This document shows, in pieces, positions 1-6,618 of a stretch of DNA of 9,868 nucleotides (within the stretch, counting starts at the first letter, position 1; each line of letters starts with the position of its first letter). A program made the position numbers and the translations under genes. This DNA comes from CAZLGO01 sp964559295 (GTDB lineage Archaea; Methanobacteriota; Methanobacteria; Methanobacteriales; Methanobacteriaceae): the NCBI GenBank assembly GCA_964559295.1, contig CAZLGO010000064.1, positions 1-9,868 on the forward strand. Direction: 5' to 3'. The notes under the pieces were generated by a model. The model ran no database searches and was not told the DNA's origin. It saw nothing but the letters and a program-made list of their open reading frames with translations.

Positions 1-93
1 ATCCTTGTTTTTAAACCTATCTCATAAACAAAGATGTGATCCTTGTTTTTAAACCTATCTCATAAACAAAGATGTGATCCTTGTTTTTAAACC
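1..93. repeat. 38-bp perfect tandem repeat, 2.4 copies, cut by the left edge
   Basis: Two identical 38-bp units (1-38 and 39-76) are followed by the first 17 bp of a third (77-93). No unique spacer separates the copies, so this is a tandem repeat and not a CRISPR array. Each unit junction forms an imperfect hairpin: AAACAAAG (26-33) faces CCTTGTTT (41-48) across a 7-nt loop, with one mismatch, and the same occurs at 64-71/79-86. A T-run follows each hairpin, so the array could act as a terminator for a gene off the left edge. That role is inference. The array ends about 30 bp before the hef promoter. The true copy number is unknown because the window starts inside it. Confidence 0.9.
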
Positions 94-118
94 ACAGTAA
101 AGTAATCAAGACGGAGAC

Positions 119-130
119 AGATATATATAA
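119..130 (+). promoter_or_regulatory. Probable TATA box for the hef-trmI transcript
   Basis: The run GATATATATAATTT is a good archaeal box A about 25-30 bp upstream of the hef ATG. Transcription would start near 150, giving a nearly leaderless mRNA. A weak AAGG (145-148) four bases before the ATG could serve only if the start site lies further upstream. The second AT-rich run TTTAAATATA (137-146) is too close to the ATG to be the main box. Confidence 0.5.
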
Positions 131-152
131 TTTGTTTTAAATATAAGGTTTT

Positions 153-2375
153 ATGGAAAAGTGGATTGAACATCCAATAGTTAAACCTAAAAAGATTGAA
201 GCGAGACTTTATCAACAAGTTATGGCAGCTGAGACGCTTAAAAAAGGAAATACGATGATTGTAGCACCAACTGCCCTTGGGAAAACAATCGTGGCGGTTT
301 TAGTGGCGGCAGAAAGAATTAAAAACTATGGGGACTCAAAAGTTCTGATACTTGCTCCAACTAAGCCTCTTGTTGTGCAGCATGAGGAGAGTTTCAGAGA
401 ATTTTTAAATGTAACTGTAACTTCTCTAACCGGAGATATTAAGCCAGAAGAGCGTATCCAAAGATGGAAAAATTCCCAAGTTATATGTGCCACTCCACAG
501 ACGGTGGAATCTGATATTATCTCTGGAAGGTATTCCTTAGTAGACGTTTCGCTTGTTGTTTTTGATGAGTGTCACAGGGGGGTTGGTTCCTATTCTTATG
601 TGTATTTAGCATTAAAATATGTCCAGCAAGGAATAAACCAACTCATACTTGGACTTACGGCGTCTCCTGGATGGAACAAAAATAAAATTGACGAAGTTTG
701 TTCGAATCTCTTTATAAAAGAAGTAATCATAAAAAATGAAGACGATGCAGACGTTGCTCCCTATCTCAATCCAGTGGATGTAGAGTGGATAAAGATAGAA
801 CTTGGAAAGGATTTTGAGAGAATAAAGTTCCATATGGAAGGTGCTTTAAAATCAAGGTTAAAAACATTAAAAAATATGGGAATCATAAGATCAATAAACG
901 TGAACAAGAAGGATGTCCTGAAAAAAAAAGGAGAAATACAAAACAAGATTGCAAGAAGCACCAATCCTCCAAAGAAATATTTTGCTGCTCTTTCTTTGTT
1001 GGCTGCTGTTATAAACGTGCTTCACGCACTTGAACTTTTAGAGACTCAAGGGATGAGTACCCTTGATAGATATTACAAAAGACTCAAAAAGAAAAGAACG
1101 AAGGCTGCTAAAGGCCTTCTAAATGATAAGGAATTCCAGATGGCAATGTATCTTACCCGCAAAGCTCAAGAGAAAAAAATTGAGCATCCAAAGCTAAACA
1201 AACTCATTAGTATCTTAAAAAATGAACTAAAAAATGAAGATGCAAAAATAATTGTTTTTACACAGTTTAGGGACACGGTTGATAAAATATTTGAAAGATG
1301 CGCAGAAGAGGGAATAGCTGCTGTAAAATTTTTTGGGCAGGCTGCAAGAGACAGCGAAAAAGGATTATCACAAAAAGAGCAGAAAAAAATAATCAAGGCA
1401 TTTAAAATGGATACCTACGACGTTTTAATTTCAACGAGTGTTGCTGAAGAAGGTATTGACATTCCGGCAGTTGATCTTGTGGTTTTCTATGAACCTGTTC
1501 CTTCAGAGATAAGGACGATACAACGAAGAGGTCGGACTGGAAGGAAAAAAAAGGGAAGGGCTTTGATATTGATTACGAAAGGTACGAGAGACGAAGCTTA
1601 TTATTGGTCAAGTATCAATAAGGAGAAAAAAATGAAGAAAAAATTATCTAAAGGATACAAAAGAGATTTTAAGGATTTAAATTCGGATTTTGAATCTAAA
1701 ACAGATCAAACACCAAAATTAGAAGAAATAAAACCCCTTATCTACGTTGATTCACGAGAAAGTAATTCGAAGGTTCTAAGGGAACTTGACAAGCTTGATG
1801 TTAATATAGAGATTAAAAGCCTTGCTGTTGCTGATTATCAGGTAAGTGAACATGTTGGAATTGAGAGAAAAACCACGAGAGATTTCGTAAGTTCTATTAT
1901 AGACAAAAGGCTTCACAAGCAAGCAGTTGCGATGCTTGAGAATTTCAAAAAACCAATCGTGATACTTGAAGGAGAAGATTTATATTCTGGTTTTATCCAT
2001 CCAAATGCTGTAAGGGGCGCTTTAGCGTCTGTTGCTGTTGACTTTGGCATTCCAATAATCCCAACAAGATCAGAAGAAGATACGGCTGCCATGATAGTAA
2101 GAATTGCTATAAGGGAGCAGATGCATGAAAGATCAGAAATACAGATCAGAACTGAAAAAAAACCCCTTACATTAACGGAGCAGCAGATTTACATCATAGA
2201 ATCCCTGCCAAATGTGGGACCGGTAACTGCAAGAAAATTACTTGAGGAATTTGGAAGTGTTAGTGGAGTTATAAATGCCACAGAAAGCGATCTTAAAAAA
2301 ATAGAGGGAATTGGTGATAAGATAGCCAAAAAAATCAAAGATGTTGTGGATTCGGGTTTTAAACCCAAAAAATGA
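153..2375 (+). CDS. hef: Hef: SF2 helicase fused to XPF-type nuclease
   Basis: This is the archaeal relative of FANCM/Mph1 and XPF. It unwinds and cleaves forked DNA at stalled replication forks. The 740 residues carry both halves. The helicase part has RLYQ (18-21), Walker A APTALGKT (38-45), motif Ia APTKPLVVQH (68-77), DECH (138-141), TASP (169-172), STSVAEEGID (427-436) and QRRGRTGR (457-464). A helical insert lies roughly between 210 and 370. The nuclease part starts at VDSRE (532-536), with ADY (560-562) and the catalytic ERKTTRD (571-577). A tandem helix-hairpin-helix domain ends the protein, with hairpins near 685-693 and 717-728. All key residues are present, so both activities should be intact. 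The length is normal for the family. The ATG at 153 begins just before the conserved RLYQ segment. trmI follows closely on the same strand. Confidence 0.97.
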   Translation: MEKWIEHPIVKPKKIEARLYQQVMAAETLKKGNTMIVAPTALGKTIVAVLVAAERIKNYGDSKVLILAPTKPLVVQHEESFREFLNVTVTSLTGDIKPEERIQRWKNSQVICATPQTVESDIISGRYSLVDVSLVVFDECHRGVGSYSYVYLALKYVQQGINQLILGLTASPGWNKNKIDEVCSNLFIKEVIIKNEDDADVAPYLNPVDVEWIKIELGKDFERIKFHMEGALKSRLKTLKNMGIIRSINVNKKDVLKKKGEIQNKIARSTNPPKKYFAALSLLAAVINVLHALELLETQGMSTLDRYYKRLKKKRTKAAKGLLNDKEFQMAMYLTRKAQEKKIEHPKLNKLISILKNELKNEDAKIIVFTQFRDTVDKIFERCAEEGIAAVKFFGQAARDSEKGLSQKEQKKIIKAFKMDTYDVLISTSVAEEGIDIPAVDLVVFYEPVPSEIRTIQRRGRTGRKKKGRALILITKGTRDEAYYWSSINKEKKMKKKLSKGYKRDFKDLNSDFESKTDQTPKLEEIKPLIYVDSRESNSKVLRELDKLDVNIEIKSLAVADYQVSEHVGIERKTTRDFVSSIIDKRLHKQAVAMLENFKKPIVILEGEDLYSGFIHPNAVRGALASVAVDFGIPIIPTRSEEDTAAMIVRIAIREQMHERSEIQIRTEKKPLTLTEQQIYIIESLPNVGPVTARKLLEEFGSVSGVINATESDLKKIEGIGDKIAKKIKDVVDSGFKPKK

Positions 2376-2405
2376 TAAATCTCATAAAATAGATGAACTG
2401 CAAGT

Positions 2406-2413
2406 GGAGTGAT
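2406..2413 (+). promoter_or_regulatory. Ribosome binding site that decides the trmI start
   Basis: GGAGTGAT closely matches the archaeal anti-Shine-Dalgarno partner GGAGGTGATC. It lies inside the longer ATG-initiated reading frame but three bases (seven from the GGAG core) before an in-frame TTG at 2417. This points to TTG initiation. Confidence 0.6.
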
Positions 2414-2416
2414 ATT

Positions 2417-3145
2417 TTGCGTGTTTTGATGGATAAAAGAGGTAAAAAATATATGGTTCGCAATGAAGATTTCCACTCTGATCTTGGTTTCATAAAAAAA
2501 GCAGATATTGAGAGAAGTAAAGTTGGAGATGTCCTCCTGACCCATCTTGGAGAGGAATTTAGAGTTATAAAGCCAAATATCAACGATTACATCGAACTCA
2601 TGGAGAGGAGATGCTCAATAATTCTCCCAAAGGATATTGGGATTGTTGTTGCCTATACCGGACTTGGTTGTGGAGATCGTGTTGTGGATGCTGGCAGTGG
2701 TGCTGGAGCTTCTGCCATTTATTTCGGAAACGTGGTTGGAGATGGGGGAGAAGTTTATTCATACGAAGTTCGAGAAGAATTTGCTAAGATTGCAAGGCAA
2801 AACGTTGCTGAATTTGGTCTTGAAAACGTTCATATTAAGTGCCAGGATATAATGGAAGGGATTGAGGAGAGGGATGTTGATCTTGTTTTTTTAGATCTTC
2901 CAAAACCATGGGGGGTTGTGGAATATGCAGAAGATGCTCTTGGGATGGGTGGATACCTTGTAGCTTATACTCCGTACATAGAACAGGTCAGAACGCTTCA
3001 TAAAGTGCTTAAAAAATCTAGTTTTTCTGAATTAAATACATTTGAATGTATTTTAAGGGAAATTGAAGTGAAAAACAAAGGTACTAGACCCAAAACAAGA
3101 ATGATTGGACATACAGGATATCTTACATTTGCAAGGCACCTGTAG
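2417..3145 (+). CDS. trmI: tRNA (adenine-N1)-methyltransferase, TrmI family
   Basis: A SAM-dependent Rossmann methyltransferase of the TrmI/Gcd14 family, which in archaea makes m1A at tRNA positions 57/58. The N-terminal part has MDKRGKKYMV and FHSDLG, typical of the small beta domain that precedes the catalytic fold. SAM motif I is VDAGSGAGA (90-98 from the TTG start), the DLPKPW motif is at 160-165, and the protein ends in TGYLTFARHL; the last two separate this family from protein isoaspartyl methyltransferases. I prefer the TTG at 2417 because GGAGTGAT (2406-2413) lies at good spacing before it. The in-frame ATG at 2393 has no visible ribosome binding site and would add eight residues unlike the family N-terminus. 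It lies 41 bp after the hef stop (17 bp with the ATG start), with no promoter seen between, so co-transcription with hef is likely. Confidence 0.9.
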   Translation: MRVLMDKRGKKYMVRNEDFHSDLGFIKKADIERSKVGDVLLTHLGEEFRVIKPNINDYIELMERRCSIILPKDIGIVVAYTGLGCGDRVVDAGSGAGASAIYFGNVVGDGGEVYSYEVREEFAKIARQNVAEFGLENVHIKCQDIMEGIEERDVDLVFLDLPKPWGVVEYAEDALGMGGYLVAYTPYIEQVRTLHKVLKKSSFSELNTFECILREIEVKNKGTRPKTRMIGHTGYLTFARHL

Positions 3146-3193
3146 TTGTATCTTCAAAAATATTAGGTATATTTACTATCCATCCGCAAAAAA

Positions 3194-3269
3194 CACCTGA
3201 AAAAGAGTTCTGGCAAAGGACGTAAATCTTCTTATACAAACCTGTTCTTTGCCATAAATCAATCAGGTG
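3194..3269 (+). ncRNA. Candidate structured RNA or 3' UTR element (nested hairpin)
   Basis: An outer perfect 7-bp pair CACCTGA (3194-3200) / TCAGGTG (3263-3269) encloses a stem GGCAAAGGAC (3212-3221) / GTTCTTTGCC (3244-3253). The inner stem has 10 pairs including one G-U, extendable by one more wobble, around a 20-nt loop. The overall length of 76 nt and the 7-bp outer stem resemble a tRNA, but there is no T-loop consensus and the inner stem does not fit a cloverleaf. It lies 48 bp after the trmI stop and 200 bp before pyrB, so it could be a processed 3' end, a small RNA or a DNA palindrome. No known RNA family is recognised. Confidence 0.35.
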
Positions 3270-3430
3270 CATTATTTGGATAAATAAATTTGATATTCAA
3301 AGGTATTTTAAAATATGAGATATGCTCGGTTTTCTCTTTGTTATTGGCGTCTTTTCACTGCTTTCGGAGTTTAAAAATATGGTAACTTTGAATCATCCAT
3401 CAAAAATATAACCCAAAACATATCTACATA

Positions 3431-3438
3431 ATATAAAA
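3431..3438 (+). promoter_or_regulatory. Probable TATA box of pyrB
   Basis: ATATAAAA sits 31 bp before the pyrB ATG. A start near 3455-3460 would give a very short leader. The ribosome binding site GGTGA (3460-3464) is four bases before the ATG. A promoter of its own suggests pyrB is not simply the third gene of the hef-trmI transcript. Confidence 0.5.
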
Positions 3439-3468
3439 GATGTTATATCAATCAATTGTGGTGAATTT

Positions 3469-4383
3469 ATGGTATTTACCCAAAAAGACATTATTTCAAT
3501 AAGAGATTTTAGTAAAAAAGATATCGAACACGTCTTAAAAATTGCAGAGAGGATGGAACCCATTGCAAGATCTAGAGAAAAATCAGATGTTCTTTCTGGA
3601 AAGATCCTTGGAATGCTTTTTTATGAACCTTCCACAAGAACAAGACTTTCCTTTGAAGTTGCAATGAAAAGGCTTGGTGGTGGTGTTATTGGATTTGCAG
3701 AGACTGGGGTAATTTCTGCCACCAAGGGTGAAAATCTAGCAGATACTGTAAGAATCATTGGAGAATATGCTGATGCACTTGTTATAAGGCATAATATGGA
3801 AGGGACGGCTCGTTTTGTTTCTGATTTAGTGGATGTTCCTGTTATAAATGCAGGAGATGGTGCTGGTCAACATCCGACTCAAACTCTCCTTGATCTTTAC
3901 ACCATAAAAAGGATCTTTGGGAGGATAGATGATCTGCGTGTTGCACTGATAGGAGATCTTAAATATGGGAGAACCGTGCATTCCTTAGCCTATGCTCTGG
4001 CAATTTTTGATATTAAAATGAGTTTTGTATCTCCAAGAGAACTTAAAATGCCTCGAGAAATTCTCCACGATCTTAGTGGATGTGGTGTGGTCGTTGATGA
4101 AACTGAGAGCATCCATGATATAATTCACAAAGTGGATGTTCTATATGTAACAAGGATCCAGAAAGAGAGATTTCCAGACCCCAGCGAATATTTAAAGGTT
4201 AAAGGAGCCTACACGATTGATTCTAAACTTTTAAAAGGTACTGACGTTGTTGTAATGCATCCCCTACCAAGGGTAGATGAGATATCACATGACGTTGACG
4301 ACACGCCTTATGGAAAATATTTTGAGCAGGCTTTTTATGGGGTGCCTGTCCGAATGGCTCTTTTAAAATCTGTAATAAAGTAG
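3469..4383 (+). CDS. pyrB: Aspartate carbamoyltransferase catalytic subunit
   Basis: Catalyses the committed step of pyrimidine synthesis, joining carbamoyl phosphate and L-aspartate to give N-carbamoylaspartate in the cytoplasm. The 304 residues match the usual catalytic-chain length. Visible signatures are the carbamoyl-phosphate motif STRTR (55-59) in FYEPSTRTR, the active-site loop lysine in SATKGEN (K86), HPTQ (135-138) and MHPLPR (263-268) in the aspartate domain. The aspartate-side residues separate it from ornithine carbamoyltransferase, which lacks this loop pattern. The ATG is set by GGTGA at ideal spacing. The regulatory chain gene pyrI, which in many archaea is adjacent, is not in this window, so allosteric control cannot be judged here. 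It is convergent with the initiator gene downstream. Confidence 0.97.
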   Translation: MVFTQKDIISIRDFSKKDIEHVLKIAERMEPIARSREKSDVLSGKILGMLFYEPSTRTRLSFEVAMKRLGGGVIGFAETGVISATKGENLADTVRIIGEYADALVIRHNMEGTARFVSDLVDVPVINAGDGAGQHPTQTLLDLYTIKRIFGRIDDLRVALIGDLKYGRTVHSLAYALAIFDIKMSFVSPRELKMPREILHDLSGCGVVVDETESIHDIIHKVDVLYVTRIQKERFPDPSEYLKVKGAYTIDSKLLKGTDVVVMHPLPRVDEISHDVDDTPYGKYFEQAFYGVPVRMALLKSVIK

Positions 4384-4468
4384 ATAATAAGATATTTTCT
4401 TTAAAAAAGTCTTTAATAAAGGTCGATCAACTAAAAAGAAATCTTTAGGAGTTTAAGGAAAAGAACAT

Positions 4469-4569
4469 GCTTTGCCATAAAGGGTTTTTGGGGCTTTAGG
4501 TCTGTATATATTGTGTTTTTAAGTTCTATTATGTTCCAGAGAGCCCTTTTATCAACCCTTTGGAAAAGC
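4469..4569. repeat. Long imperfect hairpin between the pyrB and orc1/cdc6 stops
   Basis: Three stacked helices pair in register: GCTTT (4469-4473) with AAAGC (4565-4569), CC (4475-4476) with GG (4562-4563), and AAAGGGTT (4479-4486) with AACCCTTT (4554-4561). Inside is GGGCTTT (4491-4497) with AGAGCCC (4540-4546, one G-U pair), closing a loop of about 42 nt. Breaks are one G-A mismatch and a 2-nt bulge. It lies in the convergent gap, so a transcript from either side would fold it. It may end transcription, or it may be an extragenic palindrome. It shares words with the 3194-3269 element. Confidence 0.5.
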
Positions 4570-4589
4570 GTTGACGTAAATATTTTGAT

Positions 4590-4610
4590 CAACCTTTTTC
4601 TAAAAGGTTG
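4590..4610 (-). terminator. Perfect 9-bp stem-loop just past the orc1/cdc6 stop
   Basis: CAACCTTTT (4590-4598) pairs exactly with AAAAGGTTG (4602-4610) around a 3-nt loop. It begins four bases after the orc1/cdc6 TAA, which is followed directly by a second stop, TGA. The stem is symmetrical, so it could act on both strands. No long U-run follows on the minus strand, so its role as a terminator is inferred from position; it could instead stabilise the mRNA end. Confidence 0.5.
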
Positions 4611-4614
4611 TTCA

Positions 4615-5748
4615 TTATCCATTCCAGAGAACGTTTTCAAGAAGGGATGTTTCGCACTGTAAGTTTATTATGCTCGTTCTTCCTTTTCCTCTTCCCCTTG
4701 ATATTATGTTCGTTGAAATGATTCCCAACATTTCCAGTTCATTTATAAAATCGAAGATTCTCCTGTAAGATACGGTGTCTCCTTTTGATACATCTTTATA
4801 AACATCATAGAGTCTGCCGGATGTTATCTCTTCTTTTCTTTTTGTAAGATGAAGTATTGATTCCAAGACCCTCTGCTGCTGACTTGGTAGGGTCATTACA
4901 ATGTCTGTGATTTTGCTATGTTCGATGTAATCCTTTGCCTCTCTTACATGATCTGCGGTCACTTTCTCAGAACCCCTGTCGTTGGCAATTTCTCCTGATG
5001 TCCTTAATAGATCCAGTGCGTATCTTGCATCTCCCTCCTCCTTCGCCGAAAGGGCTGCACAAAGAGGTATAACATCGCCGTTTAATGTTTCTTCCTTAAA
5101 GGATAATTTAGCTCTTTGTTTTAGGATATCAATAAGTTGTTGTGCATCGTATGGCGGAAAAACCATCTCACGATCACATAAGCTGCTTTTTACTCTAGGT
5201 CCTATGAGTTTTTTAAAATCAACATAGTTACTTATGGATGTAATTGATATATTATCAGTTCTAGTTAGAGTATAGAGTATCCTGCCTCCATCGTTTTTCA
5301 ATAAGATGTCTATCTCGTCGAGCACTACTATCAAAATTAAATTATGTTTTAAGATGTTTCTAAATGCCCTAATTACTTCAGGTTTTGTCCATCCTCTGTC
5401 AGGAACATTTTGGCCCATTTGCTGGCAAAGACGGGTTAAAACCTGATATTCTGTTGTGTAATCTGTGCACCTTATATATTCTACTTTAATATTAACATTT
5501 TTCTCTTTTGAAATTTGTTCTAGATGTTTCATTGCGAATTTTGCAACTGCTGTTTTTCCAGTTCCTGTCTTCCCATAAATAGTTATATCGGGAGGAGTTA
5601 CTCCATCTAATGCTTCAATCCAATACTTCGCAACAGCTTTAATTTGCTTTTCACGGTGAGGTAACTTGTTTGGCAGAAACCTATGATCTAAATATTTCTT
5701 ATCTTTAAAAACGGTCTTTTTACCACCCAACTCTTCGAATATATTCAT
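4615..5748 (-). CDS. cdc6: Orc1/Cdc6 replication initiator (AAA+ ATPase)
   Basis: Archaeal initiator that binds origin boxes and helps load the MCM helicase. With the ATG at 5748 it has 377 residues, normal for the family. The N-terminus has FKDKKYLDHRFLPNKLPHRE, a standard family opening. Walker A is GKTGTGKT (59-66), Walker B is VVLDEID (141-147), sensor 1 lies in SITSISNYVDF (168-178) and sensor 2 in GDARYALDLLR. The last 100 or so residues form the winged-helix DNA-binding domain. A GTG nine bases upstream (5757) could also start the frame, but GTGGT sits just before the ATG as a plausible ribosome binding site, so I choose the ATG. It is transcribed away from the origin boxes at 6112-6219, which its product probably binds. 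The adjacent boxes suggest the Cdc6-1 type. Confidence 0.96.
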   Translation of the reverse strand: MNIFEELGGKKTVFKDKKYLDHRFLPNKLPHREKQIKAVAKYWIEALDGVTPPDITIYGKTGTGKTAVAKFAMKHLEQISKEKNVNIKVEYIRCTDYTTEYQVLTRLCQQMGQNVPDRGWTKPEVIRAFRNILKHNLILIVVLDEIDILLKNDGGRILYTLTRTDNISITSISNYVDFKKLIGPRVKSSLCDREMVFPPYDAQQLIDILKQRAKLSFKEETLNGDVIPLCAALSAKEEGDARYALDLLRTSGEIANDRGSEKVTADHVREAKDYIEHSKITDIVMTLPSQQQRVLESILHLTKRKEEITSGRLYDVYKDVSKGDTVSYRRIFDFINELEMLGIISTNIISRGRGKGRTSIINLQCETSLLENVLWNG

Positions 5749-5786
5749 AAAAACCACGATTTATACGTTTTCAAGAAATTTGTAGA

Positions 5787-5793
5787 TTATATT
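5787..5793 (-). promoter_or_regulatory. Possible TATA box of orc1/cdc6
   Basis: On the minus strand, CACAATATAATC (plus 5785-5796) gives a box about 40 bp before the ATG, so transcripts would start near 5764. The closer TATAAAT (plus 5758-5764) is too near the start codon to be the promoter. This is a judgement from spacing only. Confidence 0.4.
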
Positions 5794-6111
5794 GTGAGTC
5801 TATGTGAGTTTATCCGGGTTTGGTGATTTGTAGATTTGGATTATTTTTTTATATTCATGCTAATGGTGTTGTAGTGTTTATGTTGTAAGATAATTCAATA
5901 ATCTAACATATTAGTCCATTTAACCTTTTTGCATCTTGGATCATCACCCCCTTATGGAAAATAAAACTCAAAACGCGTTGTTTGTTGTTTTATTTGCCTT
6001 GTTTGATGATCTTAATTTCTTGTTAATATTAATAACTACAGACAATATTGTCCGATGTCAACATGGTGTTCTGTCTACCAAGGTAATCTATACAACATAC
6101 TATATAGGGGT

Positions 6112-6136
6112 GAGGGGTGTATTTCAAGTGTATTGA
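6112..6136 (+). promoter_or_regulatory. Origin recognition box 1 (mini-ORB)
   Basis: Core TTTCAAGTGTATTGA (6122-6136), with the G-rich flank GAGGGGTG before it. The complement of the core contains TACACTTGAAA, the short Cdc6-1 binding sequence known for Methanothermobacter thermautotrophicus. GAGG (6112-6115) and CCTC (6138-6141) form small inverted arms around the box. Confidence 0.8.
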
Positions 6137-6165
6137 TCCTCTTGTGTATTCTGAGTTCTGAGAAA

Positions 6166-6188
6166 GAGGTACGTTTCAAGTGTATTGA
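6166..6188 (+). promoter_or_regulatory. Origin recognition box 2 (mini-ORB)
   Basis: Core TTTCAAGTGTATTGA (6174-6188), identical to box 1 over 15 bp and preceded by GAGGTACG. Same orientation as box 1 and 52 bp downstream of it, close to five helical turns. Confidence 0.8.
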
Positions 6189-6195
6189 GATGAAA

Positions 6196-6219
6196 GGAGG
6201 TATGTTTCAAGTGTATCGA
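6196..6219 (+). promoter_or_regulatory. Origin recognition box 3 (mini-ORB)
   Basis: Core TTTCAAGTGTATCGA (6205-6219), one base different from the other two. It is preceded by GGAGGTATG and followed by CTCCTC, so GGAG/CTCC form short inverted arms. It lies 31 bp after box 2, close to three helical turns, and borders the AT-rich segment. Confidence 0.8.
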
Positions 6220-6368
6220 CTCCTCATTTATTAGATTTTGCTGGGGAGAGGAGATTTTATTAAATAACAAAAACTTGTTAACATCGTTCTTATTTATTAG
6301 TATTAATACAAAGAATTTGGCAAAAAAAGAACCAATGCCTCAGATTGAGATAAACATTTATTTAAAAT

Positions 6369-6500
6369 AAGAACCATATTAAGCCTTTTTCTGCAAAAAA
6401 ATCTATTAATATATCAGTCTTTGCCTGAAAATGATGTGAGGTTTTTATTGAAGTGAAGAACGATATATTAAGCGTTTTTAGAAAAAAAGATTATATATTG
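6369..6500. repeat. AT-rich imperfect direct repeats, candidate unwinding element
   Basis: Two copies of a 45-47-bp unit, at 6369-6415 and 6456-6500, share AAGAAC, ATATTAAGC, a T5 run, an A-run and a TATAT tail, with a period of 87-89 bp. In each copy the T-run and A-run can fold into a small hairpin. A third partial match is AAGAACC near 6327-6333. Such AT-rich repeats beside origin boxes are typical of duplex unwinding elements; the function is inferred. Confidence 0.5.
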
Positions 6501-6618
6501 ACAAATTAAATACGTTTTTTCTCAGTTGATCAATAGAAAATTTTGTTCATGTTTGATTACTTGAGTTAGTTGATCTCGTATTAATATTACAAATAATCAT
6601 GTATTTTTCGATAAAAAA

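Larger units (their letters stand above)
3146..3468. other. Intergenic gap between trmI and pyrB (323 bp)
   Basis: No open frame of useful length with a start and ribosome binding site is visible on either strand. The left half carries a nested inverted-repeat structure (3194-3269) and the right end carries the pyrB promoter. The stretch 3270-3420 is AT-rich and otherwise featureless to me. Confidence 0.7.
5758..6600. other. oriC: Putative chromosomal replication origin region
   Basis: A non-coding stretch directly upstream of the initiator gene, where single-origin archaea usually place oriC. It contains three near-identical origin boxes (6112-6219), then a strongly AT-rich segment (about 6240-6520) with imperfect direct repeats and short hairpins that would suit duplex unwinding. 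On the minus strand at 5938-5953 the G-rich sequence AAGGGGGTGATGATCC resembles a ribosome binding site, yet no meaningful reading frame follows. The short open frame covering 5936-6136 overlaps the first box and is not a convincing gene. Confidence 0.75.

Noticed and set aside
1..93. CRISPR array
   Set aside because: The 38-bp units abut without unique spacers, so the layout is a simple tandem repeat as far as the window shows.
2637..2852. 71-residue open frame inside trmI
   Set aside because: It is an alternate frame of the methyltransferase domain, which carries all family motifs.
3194..3269. tRNA gene or tRNA remnant
   Set aside because: The 76-nt length and 7-bp outer stem are suggestive, but there is no TTCRANY T-loop, no D-loop signature, and the inner 10-bp stem is incompatible with a cloverleaf.
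4431..4640. 69-residue minus-strand open frame after cdc6
   Set aside because: It overlaps the end of cdc6 and runs through two inverted repeats; the translation has no recognisable pattern and no ribosome binding site of note.
5936..6136. 66-residue plus-strand open frame in the origin
   Set aside because: It covers the first origin box and G-rich flank, has no ribosome binding site and no protein-like composition.
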